From Flavobacterium reichenbachii (lineage in GTDB: Bacteria; Bacteroidota; Bacteroidia; Flavobacteriales; Flavobacteriaceae), in contig NZ_MUHF01000010.1 in assembly GCF_002217435.1 (NCBI RefSeq), forward strand, positions 1-48,512: 48,512 nt of DNA, read 5' to 3'. Within the stretch, counting starts at the first letter, position 1. Every line of letters starts with the position of its first letter. The position numbers and the translations under genes were made by a program. The notes under the pieces were generated by a model, which was given only the letters and a program-made list of their open reading frames with translations, was not told the origin of the DNA and did not search any database. Shown here piece by piece: positions 1 through 7,707 of the stretch.

Positions 1-74
1 TTTTGAAAATAAATTTTCAATCGATTTTAAATGCCTGCCAGTATTTCAGTGAACGCCTGTCGCTTCTGCGGGTG

Positions 75-104
75 CAAAAGTACCACCTTTATTTACATTT
101 ACAA
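75..104 (-). promoter_or_regulatory. Strong Bacteroidota-type promoter, probably of an rRNA operon lying left of the window
   Basis: On the minus strand a TTG (102-104) is followed after exactly 19 nt by TACTTTTG (75-82), a perfect match to the Bacteroidota -33/-7 consensus TTG-N19-TAnnTTTG. The transcript would run leftward out of the window. Its first bases read GCACCCGCAGAAGCG and then GTTCACTGAAATACTGG, which resembles the leader seen upstream of 16S rRNA in Flavobacteria (GTTC.TTGA.ATA.TG). The promoter is seen in the sequence. The assignment to an rRNA operon is inferred, because no rRNA gene is inside the window. Confidence 0.6.
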
Positions 105-416
105 GACTTTTTATTATATAATTTTCACCTTTTTTAAAACTATTTCTTAACTCTCTGATAACGGACTCCTTACAATTTATTAGTTTTTATCATTTATGAG
201 AATTTTCTGTAATAGATATATTTACCGCAGTCTGGATCCTGAAAAATAGTCCCGTTTTATAGACTTCGCATCTTATCTGCTTCTTTTGAAACAACTCTTC
301 AATATTCCAAAACATATCTTTTTCTATCCGCTTTTGCCGGTTTTAATGGTTTTTACCTTAAAGACTTGAAGACTTTTAAAAACCAATATAACCAAAAGTG
401 CCTTTTAATACCTGCA
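105..416. other. AT-rich intergenic stretch without a gene
   Basis: No convincing ORF on either strand. The only structure seen is an imperfect inverted pair (about 342-358 and 377-393, GGTTTTAATGGTTTTTA against TAAAAACCAATATAACC). Together with the outward promoter at 75-104 it separates the presumed rRNA operon from the gene ending at 586. Confidence 0.5.
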
Positions 417-497
417 CCCAGCCCCGATAGCAGTGGAAATCCTTTTGCTTTTTTCTTTAAAAAGCAAAAGATTGAAACGGATAGCGGGAATAGCTCC
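417..497. repeat. Structured imperfect inverted repeat, possible structural RNA element
   Basis: The plus strand folds into one long interrupted hairpin. AGC (420-422) pairs with GCT (493-495), CCCG (423-426) pairs with CGGG (485-488), and a symmetric internal loop AUAG/GAUA follows. AATC pairs with GATT, and a 12-bp apical stem CTTTTGCTTTTT (442-453) pairs with AAAAAGCAAAAG, closed by a short loop. Purine-rich internal loops flanked by paired GC segments look like conserved RNA structure more than a simple terminator. I have an unverified impression that similar elements recur in Flavobacterium genomes. I cannot name the family. Confidence 0.45.
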
Positions 498-537
498 TAA
501 TTTAAATTCTAAAAGCTGTCCTTAATATATAGGTATT

Positions 538-576
538 AAAATTAACCCGATTTTGAAAACCTGCCGGGTTAATTTT
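538..576 (-). terminator. Hairpin terminator downstream of the FtsX-type permease gene
   Basis: A 12-bp perfect stem (538-549 with 565-576, core ATTAACCCG/CGGGTTAAT) encloses a 15-nt loop. It starts 10 nt downstream of the permease stop codon, and on the minus strand it is followed by a short T-rich stretch. Confidence 0.6.
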
Positions 577-585
577 TGAATTATG

Positions 586-1821
586 CTAATCGAATCGAAT
601 GGCTTTAACTGGAGAGATTTTGGTTATTATGTAGGATGGAATTAATAATACTAAAAAGCAAATTACAATGGTCATTATATTAAGCAATAGAATATACATC
701 CAATTTAAATATACTGGCGCCTGGCTTACATAATAGTTTTCGGGATTTAAATGAACGATTCCAAATTGCTGCTGAAGAAGCAATATTGAAATACCAATTA
801 GATTCCCCCAAAACAATCCTCTTATTATAAGATAAAAGGCATTATACAAAAATATTTTGCGAATGCTCCAATTGTTAGCTCCCATTGCTTTAAGAATTCC
901 TATCATTTGAGTACGCTCTAATATCAGTACTAATAATGCTACAACCATATTTATTGTAGCAACCAGAATCATAACTGCAAGAATTACTATGATATTAAAA
1001 TCAAAGAGTAGTAACCAGTCAAAAATATAGCTGTATTTCTCAATAATGGTTTTTGAATCTAGATTTGACGATGTATGGTCATAGATTTCTTGTCCAGTTT
1101 TTTTAATATCATTAAAGTCTTTTACAAAAACTTCAAAAGCACCAACTTGATCTGAATTCCATTTATTGATTCTCTGCATGTGACGAATGTCTCCTATTAT
1201 ATAGGTAGCATCAAAATCTTGAAAACCCGAACTAAAGGTGCCACTTATTCTGAATCGACGAACATTGGGCATTTTTCCTTGTTCTTCTTTAATAAAGAAA
1301 GTATTAAAACTATCTCCTACTTTTAAATCAAGACGATCTGCAAGAAATTTAGAAATCAACACATCTTCGTTTAAAGTTTTAGTAAAATCAGGCAGTTTAC
1401 CTTCTACTAAATATTCTTTAATATTATTCCAGTCATAATCGGCTCCGACTCCCTTAAATATTATGCCTTCAAAAGCATTTTCTGTCCTAATAATTCCTGC
1501 TTTACTGGCTACAGCCTGAATATGGACTACATTAGGAACTGATTTAAAATTAGGATAAAAATCTTGATTTTTGGAAATGGGAACTAATGTTACTTCTGAA
1601 TTATTATTGTCATAATTAGAAATAATAATCTGACCATTGAACGCAGAAACTTTTTCACGTATTTTATGCTGCAATCCAATTCCTGTCGCGACAGAAACAA
1701 TCATCATAATAATACCAATAGCAATAGCAGAAATGGCAATTTTAATAATAGGCGCAGAAATACTGCTTTTATAATCTTTAGCAGTAATTAATCTTTTAGC
1801 TATAAAATATTCTAAATTCAA
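586..1821 (-). CDS. FtsX-family ABC transporter permease (LolC/LolE/MacB type)
   Basis: A 411-residue inner-membrane permease of the FtsX/MacB superfamily. TM1 is at about 24-48. A large periplasmic MacB-like core follows at about 52-265, and three C-terminal helices lie at about 275-302, 328-352 and 375-398. Between TM2 and TM3 is the FtsX signature ERTQMIGILKAMGAN (302-316), the cytoplasmic coupling helix that contacts the ATPase. Proteins of this architecture move lipoproteins or drive envelope processes without acting as classic import channels. No ATPase gene is adjacent, so the partner is encoded elsewhere, as is usual for Bacteroidota LolE-like permeases. The start is a TTG (1819-1821); the family N-terminus MNLEYFIAKRLIT begins exactly there and no upstream in-frame ATG exists. 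A TATTTTTG -7 box at 1871-1878 may be its promoter. The substrate is unknown. Confidence 0.85.
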   Translation of the reverse strand: MNLEYFIAKRLITAKDYKSSISAPIIKIAISAIAIGIIMMIVSVATGIGLQHKIREKVSAFNGQIIISNYDNNNSEVTLVPISKNQDFYPNFKSVPNVVHIQAVASKAGIIRTENAFEGIIFKGVGADYDWNNIKEYLVEGKLPDFTKTLNEDVLISKFLADRLDLKVGDSFNTFFIKEEQGKMPNVRRFRISGTFSSGFQDFDATYIIGDIRHMQRINKWNSDQVGAFEVFVKDFNDIKKTGQEIYDHTSSNLDSKTIIEKYSYIFDWLLLFDFNIIVILAVMILVATINMVVALLVLILERTQMIGILKAMGANNWSIRKIFLYNAFYLIIRGLFWGNLIGISILLLQQQFGIVHLNPENYYVSQAPVYLNWMYILLLNIMTIVICFLVLLIPSYIITKISPVKAIRFD

Positions 1822-1870
1822 TTTATAAGAGTCTAATGTTGATTTTCCTTTGAGTTATGTTTACTTAAGC

Positions 1871-1878
1871 CAAAAATA
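1871..1878 (-). promoter_or_regulatory. Possible -7 box of the FtsX-type permease gene
   Basis: The minus strand reads TATTTTTG, a full match to TAnnTTTG, about 50 nt upstream of the TTG start. No clear TTG is found at the -33 position, only a T-rich stretch, so this is a partial promoter call. Confidence 0.35.
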
Positions 1879-1924
1879 CACTTAAAAAAATGAAAATAAA
1901 TTGTTAGTACAAAACATTTAAGCT

Positions 1925-2419
1925 TTATAAAGGGAGTTTCTTTTTAATTTCTTCCACAATATTATAAGCTGCCGGACAAATTGCAACATTTTTTAAGGTA
2001 AGATCTGCAATTTGATAAAACTTCTTTCTATCTGTATGAGGAAACTCTCGACAGGCTTTTGGCCGCACATCATAAATCATACAATAATTTTCATTGTCTA
2101 AAAAAGTACATGGAACGCTTTTTAAAACATAATCTTTATCTTCATCGACACGAAGATATTGTTCTATAAACTGCTGCGGTTTCTGCCTAAAAGATTTTGA
2201 AATCCTTTCAATATCTGCCAAAGTAAACAAAGGCCCAGTTGTTTTACAGCAATTAGCACACTGCAAACAATCTGTCTTTTTAAATTCTGCATCATGCAGG
2301 TCCTGCATTACATAATCTAAGTTTTTAGGTTGTTTCTTTTTCAGCTTATCGAAATACTTTTTATTTTCGATATGCTTATCTTTGGCTGACTTATTTAAGT
2401 TATTTAAAATATGCTTCAA
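1925..2419 (-). CDS. YkgJ-family cysteine cluster protein
   Basis: A 164-residue cytosolic protein of the YkgJ/CxxCxxCC family (Pfam CxxCxxCC), thought to bind a metal or Fe-S centre through its cysteines. The cluster CLQCANCC occupies residues 51-58. Further cysteines lie in CTFLDNENYC, KACREF and AICPAA, the usual eight-Cys pattern. The first 45 residues are Lys-rich and probably helical. The start codon is TTG at 2417-2419; the family N-terminus (MKxILNNLNK) begins there, and the next in-frame Met is at residue 38. It is divergent from the methyltransferase gene across a 74-nt gap made of short repeats. The biochemical role of this family is not established. Confidence 0.8.
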   Translation of the reverse strand: MKHILNNLNKSAKDKHIENKKYFDKLKKKQPKNLDYVMQDLHDAEFKKTDCLQCANCCKTTGPLFTLADIERISKSFRQKPQQFIEQYLRVDEDKDYVLKSVPCTFLDNENYCMIYDVRPKACREFPHTDRKKFYQIADLTLKNVAICPAAYNIVEEIKKKLPL

Positions 2420-2485
2420 GTTTAAAGTTTAAAGTTGAGCTGCAAAATTAAACAACTTTAATATTGAAACCTTAAACTTTGAACT
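2418..2485. repeat. Inverted arms of 7-nt periodic repeats between divergent genes
   Basis: The left arm (2418-2437) is AAGTTTA repeated nearly three times. The right arm (2453-2485) is a degenerate inverted copy with the same 7-nt period. TTAAAGTTG (2429-2437) and CAACTTTAA (2453-2461) are perfect complements. The element fills the gap between the YkgJ-like and methyltransferase genes and overlaps the first codon of the former. Confidence 0.55.
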
Positions 2486-2493
2486 AAAATACG

Positions 2494-3201
2494 ATGAAAG
2501 ATCTTTTTGGAAAAGCAATGTATGATTTTCAGACTAATAATCTGCCCGAAAATATACTTACTGAAACTTCAATTTCTGAAGAAGACGAAATGAGTGTTGA
2601 TTATTTATTCCGCTCCTACAATGAAATGCCGAAGTTGGAACAAAAAGCTCTTCAATTAGCGTTCGGAAAAACTCTAGATGTAGGATGCGGGGCAGGAAGC
2701 CACAGTTTATCATTACAAAATGACCGGAAATTAAATATTACTTCGATAGATATTTCCGAGAAAGCAATTGAAACTTGCAATCTTAGGGGTGTAAAAAATG
2801 CTAAAGTTCAAAACATATTAGATTTTGAAGGAGAAAAATTTGACACTATTCTATTATTAATGAATGGAACTGGTATTTTTGGAAAACTAGAAAACTGTAA
2901 TCAATATTTAACAAAATTGAAATCGCTTCTAAATCCGGGAGGGCAAGTATTAATAGACAGCTCTGATATTATTTACATGTTTGACGAAGATGAAGACGGC
3001 GGAAAATGGATACCTTCTCATAATGATTATTATGGAGAACTTGTTTTTAATATTTCATATAAAGGCGAAAAAGAAGAACCTTTTAATTGGCTGTATCTAG
3101 ATTACAATACATTACAAAACGCTGCTGTCGCCAATGGCTTGAAGTGCGAACTAATCTTAGAAGGCGATCATTATGATTATTTGGCCAGACTTTCTATCTA
3201 A
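2494..3201 (+). CDS. Class I SAM-dependent methyltransferase
   Basis: A 235-residue Rossmann-fold methyltransferase. Motif I is LDVGCGAGSHS (residues 61-71), which binds the SAM methionine and ribose. ITSIDISEKAIE is the acidic post-I strand that binds the adenosine ribose. The region LLLMNGTGIFG is motif II-like. The N-terminal 45 residues probably form the substrate lid. The substrate cannot be read from the sequence; homologs are annotated only as class I SAM methyltransferases. It is a monocistronic gene with an ATG start, convergent with queE and sharing the hairpin at 3267-3292 as terminator. Confidence 0.8.
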   Translation: MKDLFGKAMYDFQTNNLPENILTETSISEEDEMSVDYLFRSYNEMPKLEQKALQLAFGKTLDVGCGAGSHSLSLQNDRKLNITSIDISEKAIETCNLRGVKNAKVQNILDFEGEKFDTILLLMNGTGIFGKLENCNQYLTKLKSLLNPGGQVLIDSSDIIYMFDEDEDGGKWIPSHNDYYGELVFNISYKGEKEEPFNWLYLDYNTLQNAAVANGLKCELILEGDHYDYLARLSI

Positions 3202-3266
3202 AATTAAAGCTTAAATAAAATTTTAATCAATCAAATATCGATTAAAAGTTGAGATTGTATTTAACA

Positions 3267-3292
3267 AAAATCTCCTCAATAGAGGAGATTTT
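3267..3292. terminator. Bidirectional intrinsic terminator between methyltransferase and queE
   Basis: Perfect 11-bp stem AAAATCTCCTC/GAGGAGATTTT with a 4-nt loop, centred between two convergent stop codons. The stem ends give a T-run in both directions. Confidence 0.8.
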
Positions 3293-3299
3293 GTAATAC

Positions 3300-3932
3300 T
3301 TAAGGAATATTTAAATATTTATGCGTTTGAAGTGAAACTCTCCATTTCGGATTATTCATAACATAATCAACAATCAAAGGCGTCATCTCTTCTTTTTTAC
3401 TCCATTCGGGCTGCAAAAACAAAATAGCATTATTGTTTACTAATTCGGCTTGCTCTTCAGCAAAGATAAAATCATGTTTGTTGTAAATAATAACTTTTAA
3501 TTCGTGTGCATTATCATATACAGTCTGAGTGGGCAGCTTATTTTTTTTTGGAGAAAGACAAATCCAATCCCAAGTCCCGCTCAAGGGATATGCACCTGAA
3601 GTTTCGATATGAACTTTTAAATTTCTTTCTTTCAATTGCTGTGTAAGCAAAGTCATATCCCAGCTTAGTGGCTCTCCTCCAGTTACTACAACAGTATCTG
3701 CATAACTTGCTGCATTTTTTACAATTACATCTGTACTGGTTGGCGGATGCAATTCAGCATTCCAACTCTCTTTCACATCGCACCAGTGACATCCCACATC
3801 ACAGCCTCCAATTCTAATGAAGTAGGCAGCTCTTCCGGTATGAAAACCTTCTCCCTGAATGGTATAAAATTCTTCCATCAAAGGAAGCATTGCACCTTTA
3901 TTTATTTCTAATTGTATTTCTTTTGATAACAT
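3300..3932 (-). CDS. queE: 7-carboxy-7-deazaguanine synthase QueE
   Basis: A 210-residue radical SAM enzyme that converts 6-carboxy-5,6,7,8-tetrahydropterin to 7-carboxy-7-deazaguanine, an early step of preQ0/queuosine synthesis. The cluster-binding CX3CX2C motif is GCDVGCHWC (Cys44, Cys48, Cys51). It is preceded by the QueE signature EEFYTIQGEGFHTGRAA (20-36). A TGGEPL glycine motif for SAM binding follows near residue 85. Length and motifs are normal. It stands alone between terminators at 3267 and 3982. Another queuosine gene, queA, lies 25 kb away at 29425, so the pathway is not clustered here. Confidence 0.93.
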   Translation of the reverse strand: MLSKEIQLEINKGAMLPLMEEFYTIQGEGFHTGRAAYFIRIGGCDVGCHWCDVKESWNAELHPPTSTDVIVKNAASYADTVVVTGGEPLSWDMTLLTQQLKERNLKVHIETSGAYPLSGTWDWICLSPKKNKLPTQTVYDNAHELKVIIYNKHDFIFAEEQAELVNNNAILFLQPEWSKKEEMTPLIVDYVMNNPKWRVSLQTHKYLNIP

Positions 3933-3981
3933 TATTTTATTTTAAAGTGCAAAGATAGTCAATTAAATATGTAACAAAAAA

Positions 3982-4008
3982 AACCGGCAGTCTTAACGAC
4001 TGCCGGTT
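3982..4008 (-). terminator. Intrinsic terminator of the exbB-tonB operon
   Basis: An 11-bp perfect GC-rich stem AACCGGCAGTC/GACTGCCGGTT with a 5-nt loop. On the minus strand eight T follow directly. It lies 27 nt after the stop codon of the TPR gene, the last gene of the operon. Confidence 0.9.
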
Positions 4009-4034
4009 CTCAGTATATTATATAAATCTTTAAA

Positions 4035-5702
4035 CTATTTTAACGATTTCAAAGACTGTGTAGCGTAAGCATTTGCTGGATCTAAAACTAAAGTTTTGTT
4101 GAAAAACTCAATTGCTTTTGCTTTATCTGTATTAGCATAACTTGCTGCGATATTATTATAAGCTTCAATAAACTTAGTTTTTACTGCAGGTTTTGCAAGC
4201 TCTTCAGCTCCTTTTGCAGTAATTTTGTTTACATACTCTTCATAATTCTTAGTCATTAAATCATCTTTCTCTAACAATCTATTGATTCTTGCTTTGTATA
4301 AATAAGCTTCATCATAAGTTGGAGAAGCAACTAAAATTTTATCAAAAGTCGCATCAGCATTTGCCAAAGCAGCTGTATCTGGAGCACCTGTAGTTTTATT
4401 TACATTTGCATAGTATACAGAAATACCATAATAAACACTGTCATCTAAGTAATTTTTAGAGTCTTTATTGTTAGAACCAAGCTCAAAAATAGATGCTGCT
4501 TGTGTGTATTGTTTTTTACCAAACAAAGCTTTTCCAAAATCAGCAAGTTCTTCCACAACTAATGGCTCTAATTCTACAGCTTTTTTGATGTCTGCATAAC
4601 CTGCAGCAAAAGCAGCCTGATCAATAGATCCGTCAGCAGCAGTACCTTTTTTAATTTTAGACAATCCTAAATACAAATAATCTCTGCCAATTACTTTATT
4701 TGATGGCACTTTAATATAATCTTCAATAGATTTAATAGCCACATCAACATTTCCATTTTCATAAGCAGCATATCCTAAATATCTAAAAATTCTTGGATTT
4801 ACTTTATCCTGAGCAATCATCTTGTTTGCTACAGTCTCTAAACTTTTATAATCTTTAACTAAAATCAAGAAATCTGCGTGACGCATTTTTGAATCCATTG
4901 AATAATCAGTTAAACTCAAGTATTTCTCGTAGTTTGTGATTGCTTTTTGCAAATTAACTTGTGAAGTAGATGGTTTGTTTCTTGCCCATTTGTAATAAGT
5001 TTCTGCAAGCTCTCTGTAAACTGGACCGTAATTTGCATCTAATGCTATAACTTCATTAAAAGATTTAATTGCTTCATCGTAAGATTTAGCATTTTTCAAT
5101 AAAACTCCTGATTGCATTTTAGCTCTCAACAATGTATTGTCAGCAGTAAATGCATCACGATATGCTTTGTAAGCATCATTTTGATTATTTGCTCCAAAGT
5201 ACGCATCTCCAATTGCAAGAAGAGCTTGTGCATTTTGAGGTTCTATTGCCAAAGCACGCTGCAAAACTGCAACAGCATTTTTATAATCTGGATTATCAGA
5301 ATTCATATAAGCACGACCAATATAAATAAATTCATTTACATCTTTACGCTTAATATCTTTTGTAGCAAGTCCGAAATTAGCTTGAGCTCCAGCTGTATTT
5401 TTACTGTCAAGATCTAACTGACCCAAACCAATGTAATTTAAATGTTTTTTATCTGAAGCTTCTAATCCATTTAGGTAGTAAATTTTTGCTGAATCAACAA
5501 CAGATTGATTTAAGTAAATATTACCCAAGACAAAATTAGCTTCTCCATCAGAAGGTTTCGCTTTAATAATTGATTTAAGCAACGTTTTCGCTTTCTCAAA
5601 TTGTTCTGCGTCTATTGCTTTCTTTGCTTGATTGATGTCCTGCGCTTTTGCAACAGAAGTTGCAGCAACTAAGGCAACACTAAAAATTTTAAATTTATTC
5701 AT
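4035..5702 (-). CDS. Secreted TPR-repeat protein of the TonB operon
   Basis: A 555-residue protein with a signal peptide (MNKFKIFSVALVAATSVAKA, cleavage near residue 20), then tetratricopeptide helical repeats over almost the whole length. Clear repeat units start near residues 20, 55, 155, 190 and 510, with NYGPVYRELAETYYKWA and ANAYATQSLKSL as examples of the TPR pattern. It is the last gene of the exbB operon, 16 nt after the PstS-like gene, and is followed by a strong terminator. TPR proteins are scaffolds; its position suggests a periplasmic or outer-membrane partner of the Ton complex. That link is inferred from context, not from a motif. Confidence 0.85.
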   Translation of the reverse strand: MNKFKIFSVALVAATSVAKAQDINQAKKAIDAEQFEKAKTLLKSIIKAKPSDGEANFVLGNIYLNQSVVDSAKIYYLNGLEASDKKHLNYIGLGQLDLDSKNTAGAQANFGLATKDIKRKDVNEFIYIGRAYMNSDNPDYKNAVAVLQRALAIEPQNAQALLAIGDAYFGANNQNDAYKAYRDAFTADNTLLRAKMQSGVLLKNAKSYDEAIKSFNEVIALDANYGPVYRELAETYYKWARNKPSTSQVNLQKAITNYEKYLSLTDYSMDSKMRHADFLILVKDYKSLETVANKMIAQDKVNPRIFRYLGYAAYENGNVDVAIKSIEDYIKVPSNKVIGRDYLYLGLSKIKKGTAADGSIDQAAFAAGYADIKKAVELEPLVVEELADFGKALFGKKQYTQAASIFELGSNNKDSKNYLDDSVYYGISVYYANVNKTTGAPDTAALANADATFDKILVASPTYDEAYLYKARINRLLEKDDLMTKNYEEYVNKITAKGAEELAKPAVKTKFIEAYNNIAASYANTDKAKAIEFFNKTLVLDPANAYATQSLKSLK

Positions 5703-5718
5703 CTTTATAGTAATTAAT

Positions 5719-6642
5719 TTATTCTTTATCTTTTATAATTTCATTTCTAATTTTAAGTTTTCGTCCAGGGGTTCTGTATGGCAGTAAACTAGACTTCAAA
5801 ATTATACGCTGACCGATATCGCCAGCAATAAATGAGGCAAATCCCATTCCTAACCCTGAATGACCCTGACAGTTGATTATAAACAAATCACGTGCCAAAG
5901 GATATTTATCTAAAGCCAGATCACTTTGAGTAGGACTATAGTATTTATCACTATTTAAACCTTTTACACTCAAAACATTAATCTTTTTTATACTTTCTAT
6001 CATATCCGGAGTAGGTTGTGATAACCAGTTAACACCAACAATTCCAATCATTCCATCGTTTTCAGAAACAAATTTTATTACTTCATTATTTGTTTTTAAA
6101 GAGAAAACTCCTGTTTTTGGAACTTCATTAACTTTTGCTAATTCTTTAATGTAACGAACAGTACTTGAATTAGGATTATCAAACACTAAACCTTTAATTT
6201 TAGGATCTGCTTTACCCTGCATAAAATCAATCACAGTTTTCAACGCAATCAAAGTGTCATTATTGCCTTTGTTTGAAATAAATGCAATAGCATCATGTGC
6301 AAAAGGAGTTACTCTCGGATTAATTTTATTTTTTTCAAAACGAGCTCTTTCCTCTTTAGTTAAATCTCTAGCCGTAATTGCAACATTAGCTTTTTGATTT
6401 AACAAATCATTAAACACTTCAGTTTCTGACTTTGGATTAACCGTAATTTTTGCATCATAGTAAGTTCCTTCAAAAACAGCTACCTGATCATCTATAATTT
6501 GTTTTACAGTTTCGTCAACTGTAATAGCCATAGATCCTTTTAAAATTGTTTCTTTTTTAGTTTCACTTTTGCTTTTTTGGTTACACATGGCAAACAAAAA
6601 GACAAAAACTACCAAACCTAAAACTTTACTATATTTCAACAT
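5719..6642 (-). CDS. PstS-like substrate-binding lipoprotein
   Basis: A 307-residue protein of the phosphate-binding PBP-like family. The N-terminus is a lipoprotein signal with the lipobox LFAMC (Cys20). The mature part has the two-lobed PstS-type pattern, including GSMAITVDETVKQIIDDQ, an NNEVIKFVSENDGMIGIVG segment and the C-terminal LARDLFIINCQGHSGLGMGFASFIAGDIGQRII, which matches the PstS C-lobe. No pstC, pstA or pstB is adjacent. It sits inside the tonB operon, so a role in capturing ligand or signalling for Ton-dependent uptake is plausible. The canonical phosphate-binding residues are not all evident, so the ligand is left open. Confidence 0.75.
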   Translation of the reverse strand: MLKYSKVLGLVVFVFLFAMCNQKSKSETKKETILKGSMAITVDETVKQIIDDQVAVFEGTYYDAKITVNPKSETEVFNDLLNQKANVAITARDLTKEERARFEKNKINPRVTPFAHDAIAFISNKGNNDTLIALKTVIDFMQGKADPKIKGLVFDNPNSSTVRYIKELAKVNEVPKTGVFSLKTNNEVIKFVSENDGMIGIVGVNWLSQPTPDMIESIKKINVLSVKGLNSDKYYSPTQSDLALDKYPLARDLFIINCQGHSGLGMGFASFIAGDIGQRIILKSSLLPYRTPGRKLKIRNEIIKDKE

Positions 6643-6644
6643 AA

Positions 6645-6875
6645 TTAGTTTTCTTTTGAATTTATTAATCTTAAAAATCTAATACCTGAATATACAATAA
6701 GCAATCCGCCGAAAGCGTATCTATATTTAGGTTCCATGTCTAAAGGCAGCTTTTTCCAAAACATGATCATTAAACCGAGTACAAGATAAATTAAAAAAAA
6801 CAGTATTCCTAAAACAAGAAGAAATCGCTCTTTGAGCGATTTCTTCTGAATATTATTAAGCTTTTCTTTTAACAT
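6645..6875 (-). CDS. Small membrane protein of the TonB operon
   Basis: A 76-residue protein with two predicted membrane segments (about 18-36 and 50-66) and Lys/Arg-rich ends. I do not recognise a named family. Its ATG overlaps the tonB stop codon by one base (TAATG), and its stop is 2 nt before the PstS-like start. This indicates translational coupling between the Ton genes and the PstS-like gene. It may be an accessory inner-membrane subunit of the complex. Confidence 0.7.
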   Translation of the reverse strand: MLKEKLNNIQKKSLKERFLLVLGILFFLIYLVLGLMIMFWKKLPLDMEPKYRYAFGGLLIVYSGIRFLRLINSKEN

Positions 6876-7675
6876 TATTCTGCAGATTGAATAGTAATAG
6901 GCAGAGAGTAAAGTACTCTGACTTTTTTACCATTTTGCTCGCCGGGAGTCCATTTTGGACATTTTTTAAGAACACGAATTGCTTCTGCTCCTGTACCGTA
7001 ACCGATATCCCTTAAAACTTTAATGTCGGTTAATGAACCGTCTTTTTCAACTACAAACGTAACGTAAACTTTACCTTTTAAACCTTCTTCTTCTGGAGTC
7101 TTGTAATTATTTCCTACGAATTTGTAGAATTTTTCAATTCCTCCAGGGAAATCTGGTTTTACTTCGATACCAGCTGTGTTATAAACGTTGTTATCTTCTT
7201 CTACAACTTGAGAAACAGGTCCAGTTCCTACTGGCTCATCTACAGTTAACACTGCATCTGGATCTCCTTTGATAGTTTCAGTACCAACTTTTTTATCCTT
7301 CAAATCCACAATTTTTGGTGGATCTTCAGTTACTTCCTCTGCTTTAGCAACCACTGGTTTCACAAATTTCACTTGATCCACTTTTGGCGGTGGTGGCGGC
7401 GGTGGTGGTTCATTAGGTTTTATTTCCTCTTTTTTCGGAGGCAATTTTACCGTTGCAATCTTGATATCTGTGTTTTCTTCTTCTATAGAAGAATCCGGCA
7501 AGAAGCTTGCAATAAGAGGAGCTGCAACAGCGATGCTAAAAATAATCGACCCTATAATAAGTGCTTTCACTGTAGTGCTTCGGTTCGATTTTCTAAGCTC
7601 ATATGCACCATATATCTTATTACGCCCTTCGAATACGATATCAAGCCACTGATTTTTTATAATATCTAATTTCAT
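6875..7675 (-). CDS. tonB: TonB energy transducer
   Basis: A 266-residue TonB protein that transmits proton-motive force from ExbB/ExbD to outer-membrane receptors. An unusually long cytoplasmic head (1-35, KNQWLDIVFEGRNKIYGAYELRKS) is typical of Bacteroidota TonB. One TM helix lies at about 36-58. The Pro-rich periplasmic linker has eight consecutive prolines (90-97). The C-terminal TonB domain (about 175-266) ends with the YxLPITI strand. The linker segments DQVKFVKPVVA (100-110), ETIKGDPDAVLTVD (133-146) and EEDNNVY (159-165) recur almost unchanged in the VIT-domain protein encoded at 40499-43738. It is the fourth gene of the exbB operon. Confidence 0.92.
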   Translation of the reverse strand: MKLDIIKNQWLDIVFEGRNKIYGAYELRKSNRSTTVKALIIGSIIFSIAVAAPLIASFLPDSSIEEENTDIKIATVKLPPKKEEIKPNEPPPPPPPPKVDQVKFVKPVVAKAEEVTEDPPKIVDLKDKKVGTETIKGDPDAVLTVDEPVGTGPVSQVVEEDNNVYNTAGIEVKPDFPGGIEKFYKFVGNNYKTPEEEGLKGKVYVTFVVEKDGSLTDIKVLRDIGYGTGAEAIRVLKKCPKWTPGEQNGKKVRVLYSLPITIQSAE

Positions 7676-7707
7676 TTTTCTTGATTTTTAAGTTTAAGAA
7701 ACTAAGA

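Noticed and set aside
5112..5417. Open frame of 101 codons opposite the TPR gene, and similar opposite-strand frames elsewhere
   Set aside because: They lie fully inside well-supported genes, show no family features, and reflect the AT-rich codon pattern of the sense gene.
5719..6642. PstS-like protein taken as part of a phosphate ABC importer
   Set aside because: No pstC, pstA, pstB or phoU gene is nearby, and the gene is embedded in the Ton operon.
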